Positions 1 through 5,192 of a stretch of DNA of 5,372 nt are shown in pieces; within the stretch, counting starts at the first letter, position 1, and every line of letters starts with the position of its first letter. Position numbers and translations under genes: made by a program. The notes under the pieces are model-generated. The model was not told the origin of the DNA. It did not search any database and saw only the letters and a list, made by a program, of their open reading frames with translations. Origin of the DNA: Eubacterium sp. (GTDB lineage: Bacteria > Bacillota > Clostridia > Lachnospirales > Lachnospiraceae); the NCBI GenBank assembly GCA_020844525.1, contig JAJGAH010000200.1:1-5372 (forward strand). Direction: 5' to 3'.

Positions 1-963
1 TACGCATCGGATGAAGCCCAGGCTATTCTGACAAAAGAGATGCAGTATCTGGACACGGCGATACTCGGAAAAAACCAGAGCCTTGGCCGGATTGAATGGA
101 ATCTGCAGCTTCCGGACACACTTGGCGATTCGGGAATCACTGTGACGTGGTCCACAGACAGACCGGATCTTGTGGGATGGGACGGCGTACTCTCTGACAA
201 CATTTCCAAAAGCGGGGAGAAGGTCACCTTGACCGGAATACTCAGGCTGTCTGATACAGAGGAGGCATATCAGAGGGTCCTGACTGTTTTCCCATCCAGG
301 GAAGAACGTGCCCTGCAGGAGCGGATACAGAAGGAAAGTGATGAGCTGAACCGGAAAGCCGTCGAGGAGGGAACAGCCGGTGCGGGGGAATACCTGCTTC
401 CGGAATCGGCAGACGGACAGAAGCTTACCTGGTATAAACGTACTGAGCACAAGGGGGCTTATCTGTGTCTTTTGATCCTGCTTGCCGGTGTGGCGCCCTT
501 TTTCACCGGAAAAGAGAAAAAAGAAAAGGAGGAACAGAAGCGCCGGAAGCTTCTGACAAGACAATATCCGGAGCTGATCAGCAAGCTTCAGCTTCTGACG
601 GCAGCGGGACTGAGTGTCCGCAAGGCGATGGAACGGCTTGCAAAAGAATACCCGGAGATCGCCTGTACGGTGGCGGAGATGCACAACGGTGTCTATGAGC
701 AGGATGCGCTTGCCCGTTTCGGGGAGCGCTGCGGTACACCTGAGTACAGAAAACTGGCTCTTCTGCTGGTGCAGAGTCAGAAAAAGGGAGGCAGTCAGCT
801 GGCGGTCATGCTGGAAAAGGAGGTGCAGGATGCGTTTGAAACGAGAAAGAGAAAGGCCAGGACAGAGGGTGAGCGTTCCACGATACGAATGCTTTTTCCA
901 ATGTTTATGATGCTTGGCATTGTCCTGATTCTCATCATTATTCCGTCACTTATGGAGCTTTGA
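1..963 (+). CDS. TadC-like type II secretion F-domain platform protein with N-terminal Ig-like domain (5' end missing)
   Basis: The frame is open from base 1 (Y-A-S-D-E...), so the true start lies upstream and the visible part is 320 residues. Residues about 15-97 look like a bacterial Ig-like domain of the 'atrophied' aBig type: a W50-S-T-D-x-P-D motif, then a D-G-V turn (61-63), and strands ending in L-T-V-F-P near 98. A charged linker follows, then a membrane segment at about 152-168, a very basic/charged stretch (K-E-K-K-E-K..., about 171-182), a T2SSF domain at about 183-290, and a C-terminal membrane segment at 297-317. By the positive-inside pattern, the Ig part is external and the T2SSF domain cytoplasmic. 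In Tad systems such proteins pair with TadB and the TadA ATPase to assemble Flp pilin, and the pilin gene follows directly. One T2SSF domain close to the C-terminus fits TadC or TadB; I favour TadC from its position just before the pilin gene. Confidence 0.87.
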   Translation, partial: YASDEAQAILTKEMQYLDTAILGKNQSLGRIEWNLQLPDTLGDSGITVTWSTDRPDLVGWDGVLSDNISKSGEKVTLTGILRLSDTEEAYQRVLTVFPSREERALQERIQKESDELNRKAVEEGTAGAGEYLLPESADGQKLTWYKRTEHKGAYLCLLILLAGVAPFFTGKEKKEKEEQKRRKLLTRQYPELISKLQLLTAAGLSVRKAMERLAKEYPEIACTVAEMHNGVYEQDALARFGERCGTPEYRKLALLLVQSQKKGGSQLAVMLEKEVQDAFETRKRKARTEGERSTIRMLFPMFMMLGIVLILIIIPSLMEL

Positions 964-1022
964 AGAGAGACTGAAAGGGCAGGGAAACGTTGTTGTGAAA
1001 GCTGTTCATGCTGTGCAGAAAA

Positions 1023-1028
1023 AGGAGG
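1023..1028 (+). promoter_or_regulatory. Shine-Dalgarno site of the pilin gene
   Basis: A perfect AGGAGG lies 5 bases before the ATG at 1034 and only 2 bases before the ATG at 1031, so it favours the second of two adjacent ATG codons. It also argues against the in-frame ATG at 995, which has no comparable site. It is the closest match to consensus among the sites in the window, as expected for a highly produced pilin. Confidence 0.8.
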
Positions 1029-1033
1029 ATATG

Positions 1034-1213
1034 ATGAAAGGAATTGCGAAGGAGTTTATGGATTTCTGGAAAGAGGAGGATGGAATCAGTACTGTTGAGA
1101 TTGTGCTTATTATTGTGGTTCTGATCGGGCTCGTGATTATCTTCAAGAGTCAGCTTACGAGTCTGGTATCGAATATTCTGAGCAAGATTACCAGCAAGAG
1201 TGACAGCATTTAA
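1034..1213 (+). CDS. Flp-family type IVb pilin (Flp1-like prepilin)
   Basis: This 59-residue protein is the likely major subunit of the pilus. A short charged leader (residues 1-17, rich in K, E and D) ends in D16-G17, the expected prepilin peptidase site. The mature protein would begin I18-S-T-V-E22, with the conserved Glu at +5, then an almost unbroken hydrophobic helix (about 23-37, I-V-L-I-I-V-V-L-I-G...). It ends with a short polar tail containing Lys and Ser. The mature length would be about 42 residues. Classic proteobacterial Flp pilins have Glu-Tyr at +5/+6; here +6 is Ile, as in the Flp1-like pilins of Firmicutes as I recall them. It follows the TadC-like gene by 70 bases. The start at 1034 was chosen from the AGGAGG spacing; the adjacent ATG at 1031 would add one Met. 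Confidence 0.9.
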   Translation: MKGIAKEFMDFWKEEDGISTVEIVLIIVVLIGLVIIFKSQLTSLVSNILSKITSKSDSI

Positions 1214-1378
1214 AACGGAGGAATGCTCAGAAAGAGTGCAGTATCTGAGAAGGTGAACAGCCCTTGCGATGAAGCATCTTAAGAAAAAAGTTTCTGGATA
1301 GATAGGATATTTTCCGAAAGGATAAGAAGCTTGCGAAAATGAAAGTCCCGGGAGGGATGGAAGCGCAGGAGATGAGAG
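1214..1378 (+). other. Intergenic spacer between the pilin and DUF5702 genes, with a small hairpin
   Basis: These 165 bases contain no convincing gene. A perfect 6-base inverted repeat, CTCAGA (1226-1231) and TCTGAG (1244-1249), with a 12-base loop, lies 13 bases after the pilin stop codon. It has no T-run after it, so it is not a standard terminator; it could protect the 3' end of the pilin message or be chance. Two short open frames, 1223-1282 (19 codons) and 1269-1301 (10 codons, M-K-H-L-K-K-K-V-S-G), have poor ribosome binding sites. The last 12 bases hold the AGGAGA site (1367-1372) of the next gene. Confidence 0.4.
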
Positions 1379-2965
1379 ATGTACAGGAAGAAAAAAACAA
1401 AATGGTCAGGGGTTCCGAGGCTTGGCCGTGGCAGCATCACGTTGTTCGTAAGTCTGCTCCTTCTGCTTCTCCTCGGGCTGATCTTTGCGGGGTTAAAATC
1501 CATGCGTCAGGCGGCCGCGAGAACTGCTGTTGTCAGCGGACTGGAGCAGGGTCTCTACTCCGTATTTGCCCAGTATGACCGTGCGCTTTTTGAAGAGTAT
1601 GGGCTTCTTTTTATTGATGGCGGGTATGGGTCCGGTGACCTGAGGCTGGATGAAGTGCTCAGGGAAACAGAAAACTATGCGGAGTATATTCTGGATCCGA
1701 CGAAAAATAATCTGATGGGCGGAAGCAATCTGCTCAGTCTGGAGCTGAACAGAGAAAAATGCTCCGTGACGGGTTATGTTCTGGCCGTTGACCAGGAAAA
1801 TACGCCCTTTATCAGACAGGTCTGTGAACAGATGAAACTTCAGGCCGGAGAAGTGCTGCTCCGGAAAATAGCAGGGAGTACATCTTCACAGGGAGAAAAC
1901 GCTGACAGGCTCCGAAAGAAGGCGGGTACCTGGCATGCCGGTAATGCGAGGGAATACTACAACAGGGACGTGGCGCAAGGCTTGTGCCCTCCCGTGCCGG
2001 TGATAGCCAGATCTGAGAAAAAGGAAGAAAATGCCGGACGGGGTGAAAAGCCGGAATCTGAGGGTGTTACTGCAGAGCAGATTGCAGCTGAATTTGGCGG
2101 TGGCGTTGTCCCTGTCTGGAATAATCCGCTCGTTTCCTATAATCAGCTGCGCGGAAGAGGAATTCTGAAGCTGGTTTTTCAGGATGAATCGGTTATTTCC
2201 GGAAAAAATGTGAATCAGAAGCTGCTGATGACCGAAAGAGAGTGCTCCAGTGGCATGGGGATGCAGCCTACAGAGTGGAATGGAACCCTGGAAAAAACAC
2301 TGCTGCAGGAATTTCTGCTTGCGGATTTTCCCTGTTATACGGACAGTGCACAGCAAAAGGTTCTTTCCTATCAGGTGGAGTACGTGATTGGCGGAAAGAA
2401 AAATGACAGGGATAATCTGAAGGCTGCGCTTTCCGAGATGCAGCTTCTCAGGGCAGCGTCTAATCTGACATTTCTGATGACGGATCCGGAGAGAAGATCG
2501 CAGGCTGACCTTCTGGCGGCAGGGATCAGTGCTGCACTTCTCAATCCGGAGCTTGCGCCGTTCCTGTCTTTTGCGATCAAGGTGGCCTGGGCATATGGAG
2601 AATCCATTCTGGATCTTCAGGTTCTGGTCGAAGGCGGGAAGATCCCGCTTGTCAAAACGGCAGATACCTGGCAGCTTTCCATTGAAAATATCGGAAGGTT
2701 TTCAGGGGCAGGCAGGGAAGAAAGAAAATCCTCACCGGGCGGTCTGGATTATGAAGATTATCTGAGGGTACTTCTGCTTGCCAGAAGTGAAGCTGTACTT
2801 GCAGAGAGGATCATGAATCTGACAGAACTGAATATCAGAGAACAGAAAGGAAAAGAAAATTTTCGGCTGGACCATTGCATAGATGCCGTCACTATAGAAA
2901 TCGGGGCCACGGTTGGAAATAATCGCTACCAGGCAGAACGAAGCTATGGATATGATTTGAAATGA
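1379..2965 (+). CDS. DUF5702-type surface/pilus-associated protein
   Basis: This 528-residue protein has a basic leader (residues 1-17, R-K-K-K-T-K...), then G18-S-I-T-L-F and a Leu-rich membrane helix (about 22-39). The layout resembles a class III prepilin signal, but +5 is Phe23 rather than Glu. After the helix comes the feature I associate with DUF5702: S61-V-F-A-Q-Y-D-R with F-E-E-Y-G-L-L-F-I-D ending at residue 80, typical of proteins found in clostridial Tad loci. The remaining roughly 440 residues are mixed alpha/beta in character, probably extracellular, with no catalytic motif that I recognise. A charged low-complexity stretch (E-K-K-E-E-N-A-G-R-G-E-K, around 216-230) may be a linker. 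The end carries L-D-H-C-I-D-A-V and a Y-G-Y motif. The start is set by AGGAGA at 1367-1372, 6 bases upstream. Its exact role is unknown; a TadG-like anchoring or minor-pilin role is inference. Confidence 0.85.
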   Translation: MYRKKKTKWSGVPRLGRGSITLFVSLLLLLLLGLIFAGLKSMRQAAARTAVVSGLEQGLYSVFAQYDRALFEEYGLLFIDGGYGSGDLRLDEVLRETENYAEYILDPTKNNLMGGSNLLSLELNREKCSVTGYVLAVDQENTPFIRQVCEQMKLQAGEVLLRKIAGSTSSQGENADRLRKKAGTWHAGNAREYYNRDVAQGLCPPVPVIARSEKKEENAGRGEKPESEGVTAEQIAAEFGGGVVPVWNNPLVSYNQLRGRGILKLVFQDESVISGKNVNQKLLMTERECSSGMGMQPTEWNGTLEKTLLQEFLLADFPCYTDSAQQKVLSYQVEYVIGGKKNDRDNLKAALSEMQLLRAASNLTFLMTDPERRSQADLLAAGISAALLNPELAPFLSFAIKVAWAYGESILDLQVLVEGGKIPLVKTADTWQLSIENIGRFSGAGREERKSSPGGLDYEDYLRVLLLARSEAVLAERIMNLTELNIREQKGKENFRLDHCIDAVTIEIGATVGNNRYQAERSYGYDLK

Positions 2966-3345
2966 AATCCGGCAGAGTGCCTTCCGTTTTGCATTAGACG
3001 CCGGAACTCCCCTCGAAATGATAAAGATAATGATTCAGCATGAGAAAGGACATGAGATAATTCTGCGAAACTTTTTTTCGGGGTTGTAGTGCATCCGGAG
3101 GGCAGCCTGGCGGATTTCAGACTCTGCAGTCCTTGTGCGGGATGAAGATGACAGGGTATCAGGTGGCTGAGTTCAGACCATTCTGCAGGAAATAATGCAG
3201 GAATGACAGGTGTGTGTTGACAATGCTTGTGAAAAATCCGGACTGCAGTTCCTATGGCAGAGGATTGACAGGGGTAAGCCAGAGGATTAATAGGGATAAG
3301 TCAGCGGATGAACAGGGAGAAGATGATGAATAGGGAGAAGACAAG
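2966..3345 (+). other. 380-base region without a convincing gene; possible gene remnant and repeats
   Basis: No frame on either strand gives a credible full gene here. An ATG overlapping the previous stop (2962-2964, ATGA) opens a frame that closes after 11 codons at 2995-2997. A different frame is open from 2961 to 3089 without a good start codon and may be a decayed remnant. An interrupted direct repeat is present: TTCAGAC-TCTGCAG at 3116-3129, and TTCAGAC then TCTGCAG with 3 extra bases between them at 3172-3188. GCAGGAA also recurs at 3185-3191 and 3197-3203. TGACAGG cores (3149-3155, 3204-3210) precede the regular tandem repeats from 3258. GGCA-GAG-TGCC (2971-2981) could form only a 4-base stem and is not a convincing terminator. 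Confidence 0.5.
3258..3341 (+). repeat. Degenerate tandem array of about 22-base purine-rich repeats
   Basis: There are three consecutive 22-base units (3258-3279, 3280-3301, 3302-3323) and a fourth shortened 18-base unit (3324-3341). The shared pattern is CAGAGGATxxAxAGGGxxAAGx. Units 1 and 2 both begin CAGAGGATT, and units 3 and 4 share TGAAxAGGGAGAAGA. The AGGGAG of the last unit (3332-3337) lies 8 bases before the ATG at 3346 and serves as the ribosome binding site of the tadE-like gene. Each unit therefore contains an SD-like AGGG core. The unit length is not a multiple of three, so this is not a coding repeat. Confidence 0.75.
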
Positions 3346-4080
3346 ATGATTCATGGAGATGAGAGGGAAAAGCAGGACCGGTGCGGGAGGCGGGAGATAC
3401 TGCGCAGGAGACTTCGGACGGGAAGTCTGACGGTGGAGGCTGCCTGGGCAGTACCCTTATTCTTTCTCTGTGTAACGTCTCTGATCTGCATGATGAATAT
3501 TTACGGCCTGTATGTAAAGAATCTGATCCGGCTGCAGGAAATGGCGGAGAAGGCGGGTGCCGCGCAGGGAATTGCCGGATTGCAGACGGACCCGGTGATT
3601 GATCTGTGCGTTCCTTATTTTTACAAGCCTGAATGGTTTCCCGTTCCGATTCCGGGGAAACGCGTAGCTGTCCGGGGAAGGGTACATGCGTGGACAGGAA
3701 GGGATCTGCAGGAAAATCAGAATGTCCCTTCTGCAAAGGAAAATCGTCTGGTTTATATGACGGAATATGGAAGTGTGTATCATACGCATTCCGGGTGCAC
3801 ATATCTCGAGTTAAAAATTCAGAGAGTACCAGCAGTCCTGGTTTCATCTCTTCGGAATACCGGAGGCGGGAAATATCATGCCTGTGAAAAATGTGTAGGA
3901 AAGGGTGGCATGCACACACTGGTCTATATTACAGAGGAAGGTGCCCGGTATCATAATTCCGTCAGGTGCAGCGGTCTGACACGTAAGGTACGTCTGATTC
4001 CTGTTTCTGAGGCAGAGGGAAAGCATATCTGCAGCCGCTGTGCTGCAAGCGGTGTGGCAGAAGAGCGCAGGGCTGGCTGA
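3346..4080 (+). CDS. TadE-like pseudopilin with two tandem Cys/His motifs
   Basis: This 244-residue protein has a long basic leader (1-25, several Arg pairs), then T25-G26|S27-L-T-V-E31. This is a class III prepilin site with Glu at +5, followed by A-A-W-A-V-P37 and a membrane helix to about residue 57, the TadE pattern of Clostridia. An amphipathic helix (58-77) continues the pilin-like stem. The C-terminal half holds two similar modules. Module 1 is V137-Y-M-T-E...Y145-H146-x4-C151 ... C180-x-x-C183. Module 2 is V193-Y-I-T-E...Y202-H203-x4-C208 ... C229-x-x-C232. Each offers one or more His and three Cys, so metal binding or disulfide bonding outside the membrane is plausible. I recall similar YH...C...CxxC modules at the ends of secreted Firmicutes proteins. 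The AGGGAG 8 bases upstream supports the start. A role as a minor pilin or tip/adaptor subunit is inference. Confidence 0.83.
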   Translation: MIHGDEREKQDRCGRREILRRRLRTGSLTVEAAWAVPLFFLCVTSLICMMNIYGLYVKNLIRLQEMAEKAGAAQGIAGLQTDPVIDLCVPYFYKPEWFPVPIPGKRVAVRGRVHAWTGRDLQENQNVPSAKENRLVYMTEYGSVYHTHSGCTYLELKIQRVPAVLVSSLRNTGGGKYHACEKCVGKGGMHTLVYITEEGARYHNSVRCSGLTRKVRLIPVSEAEGKHICSRCAASGVAEERRAG

Positions 4081-4138
4081 TGTTTCTATTCCGGAACCAT
4101 TTCGGATAAGCCTGGTTTTTAAGACTGCTTGCAGAAAA

Positions 4139-4148
4139 AGGTGGGTGG
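4139..4148 (+). promoter_or_regulatory. Ribosome binding site of the prepilin peptidase gene
   Basis: AGGTGGGTGG gives two overlapping SD-like cores, 9 and 5 bases before the ATG at 4154. This supports 4154 over the in-frame ATG at 4040, which lies inside the preceding gene and would add 38 residues that do not look like a membrane protein N-terminus. Confidence 0.6.
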
Positions 4149-4153
4149 AAAAA

Positions 4154-4573
4154 ATGCAGGAGACGCGGGTGACAGAGATGATGGTCTTACTGATTCTGAC
4201 TGTCAATGGCTATTCTGATTTAATGAGACGGCAGATTGTGCTCTGGTTTTCTCTGGTCCTGCTTGCAGCTGGTATCATCTGCCACAAGGGTGTGCACCTG
4301 TCAGCCATGCTTCCGGGCTTTTTGTTTCTTGCTGGAACAGTATTGTCCGGTGAAAGAGTGGGTGCGGGAGACGGCATCGTACTTTTATCCTGTGGTGCAT
4401 GGACAGATCTTATGACCATCTGCAGTATACTGATACCCGGTCTGATGGCAGCATTTCTGACAGGTATGGTCCTCGGAATAATCCGTCAGCGGAGAGAAAT
4501 GACCCTTCCGCTGGTTCCTTTTCTGTGGCTGTCCTGGCTGCTGCAGCTTGTTCCCAATCTGTGGTCTTCATAA
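4154..4573 (+). CDS. A24-family prepilin peptidase, minimal TadV/FlpA-like form
   Basis: This 139-residue integral membrane aspartyl protease should remove the leader from the pilin and the TadE-like proteins of this cluster, cutting after Gly on the cytoplasmic face. Both expected catalytic motifs are present. The first Asp is in G19-Y-S-D22-L-M-R-R, matching the D-x-x-x-R-x-I pattern. The second is in the signature G70-A-G-D73. The rest is a series of hydrophobic segments (about 29-43, 50-65, 83-104 and 113-134). It lacks the N-terminal methyltransferase domain and zinc-binding cysteines of the full-length PilD type, as usual for Tad-associated peptidases, and the length fits this short class. 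It lies 73 bases after the first tadE-like gene. Start chosen from the upstream AGGTGGGTGG. Confidence 0.9.
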   Translation: MQETRVTEMMVLLILTVNGYSDLMRRQIVLWFSLVLLAAGIICHKGVHLSAMLPGFLFLAGTVLSGERVGAGDGIVLLSCGAWTDLMTICSILIPGLMAAFLTGMVLGIIRQRREMTLPLVPFLWLSWLLQLVPNLWSS

Positions 4574-4709
4574 ATAAGTGGTCCGTGTAGTGATGTCAGG
4601 GTCAAAGGATGTATGACTTTGAAATTGTCTTGAAATTCTCGCGGTTTCGACAAGCAAGAAGCGCTGCGGTTCTTCTGGCATGTCTGCATATGAGGAAGGA
4701 CGGTGGGGT
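4574..4709 (+). other. Intergenic spacer with a phased direct repeat and two small hairpins
   Basis: No gene is visible. TTGAAATTGTC (4619-4629) is followed at once by TTGAAATTCTC (4630-4640), an 11-base direct repeat with one mismatch and a spacing of about one helical turn. The second copy overlaps a possible stem, TTGTC-TT-GAAA (4625-4635) with TTTC-GACAA (4645-4653), 9 pairs with a 2-base bulge and a 9-base loop. Next to it, AAGAA (4656-4660) can pair with TTCTT (4670-4674) across another 9-base loop. Neither is followed by a T-run. An operator, an RNA processing site or chance are all possible. The last bases hold the ribosome binding site of the next gene (AGGAAGGA, 4693-4700). Confidence 0.4.
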
Positions 4710-5192
4710 ATGAAAAAGTCTGCAGATCCCAAAAAGCGAATCACAGCACAATGGCTTACGCGGGGAAGTCTGACAGTGGAAGCCTCTGTGATTGTTCCAG
4801 TGACGGTAATTCTTGCTGCCTTGCTGATGGTCTTGTTTTTTTATGTACATAATCGCAACTGGTACCAGGCAGCGGCCGCAGAGGTATGTCTGACGGGCAA
4901 CAGCAGGTATGACACCGGTGTGGATGCAGGGGAGATTGCCAGACAGAAGGCAGTCGAGAGAGCAGATCGTCAGATTATGCCGGCCAGTCGGCCGGAGATC
5001 GAGGTGGCCTGCGGAAAAAGCGGAACCTCAGCTTCATTCTCGAACCAGCGCTTTCCGGCTTTCCAGAAATTTTTTCACCTTTCGGTTCGTGCCGATGTTG
5101 ACAAAGTGGCACCGGTTGATGCGTTGCGGCTTGCAAGAGCGGTAAAGCATACCGTGGAAGAGGGGCAGGGCAGGGAGGAAGAGGACAGATGA
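4710..5192 (+). CDS. TadE-like pseudopilin, short form
   Basis: This 160-residue protein has a basic leader (M-K-K-S...K-K-R), then R18-G19|S20-L-T-V-E24, a class III prepilin cleavage site with Glu at +5. A-S-V-I-V-P30 and a membrane helix to about residue 46 follow, then a mostly polar domain with a long charged helix (about 72-90). This is the usual TadE-like layout: a pilin-like stem plus a small external domain. Unlike the TadE-like protein at 3346-4080 it has no CxxC pairs; only C60 and C101 are seen outside the leader. It ends with a very acidic tail (E-E-G-Q-G-R-E-E-E-D-R). The ATG at 4710 was preferred because AGGAAGGA lies 9 bases upstream; the in-frame ATG at 4680 has no visible ribosome binding site. 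Its stop codon overlaps the next start (ATGA), suggesting translational coupling. Minor pilin is the likely role. Confidence 0.83.
   Translation: MKKSADPKKRITAQWLTRGSLTVEASVIVPVTVILAALLMVLFFYVHNRNWYQAAAAEVCLTGNSRYDTGVDAGEIARQKAVERADRQIMPASRPEIEVACGKSGTSASFSNQRFPAFQKFFHLSVRADVDKVAPVDALRLARAVKHTVEEGQGREEEDR

Noticed and set aside
995..1033. Upstream extension of the pilin start to the ATG at 995
   Set aside because: No SD site lies in front of it, while AGGAGG sits directly before the ATG pair at 1031/1034 and gives a leader of normal length.
1223..1282. 19-codon open frame after the pilin gene
   Set aside because: The GGAGG is only 1 base from the ATG, too close for initiation, and the peptide has no recognisable feature.
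1886..2356. Open frame of 156 codons on the - strand
   Set aside because: It is opposite the middle of the DUF5702 gene, has no motif, and has the composition of an antisense shadow.
3062..3085. CGAAA-CTTTT-TTTCG with a T-run as a terminator
   Set aside because: The stem is at most 5 weak pairs, the T-run is within the stem and loop rather than after it, and the downstream genes appear to belong to the same cluster.
3217..3222. TTGACA as a -35 promoter box
   Set aside because: No acceptable -10 box is found 15-19 bases downstream.
3265..3291. TTGACA with ATTAAT at 15-base spacing as a promoter for the tadE-like gene
   Set aside because: The spacing is short, ATTAAT matches only 4 of 6 consensus positions, and TTGACA here belongs to a repeat unit, so it may be coincidental.
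3287..3919. Long open frame of 210 codons on the - strand
   Set aside because: It lies opposite the TadE-like gene, whose + strand product has a clear prepilin site and Cys/His modules. The - strand product is rich in Pro, Ser and His with no recognisable domain and lacks a convincing ribosome binding site.
4040..4153. Upstream extension of the prepilin peptidase start to the ATG at 4040
   Set aside because: It would overlap the preceding gene by 41 bases and add 38 residues unlike known A24 N-termini; the ATG at 4154 has a good ribosome binding site and places the first catalytic Asp at the usual early position.
3844..4206. Open frame of 120 codons on the - strand across the TadE/peptidase junction
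   Set aside because: It overlaps two well-supported + strand genes and shows no domain or plausible start signal.
4680..4709. Alternative start of the second tadE-like gene at 4680
   Set aside because: No ribosome binding site precedes it; the ATG at 4710 has AGGAAGGA 9 bases upstream and gives a typical basic M-K-K leader.
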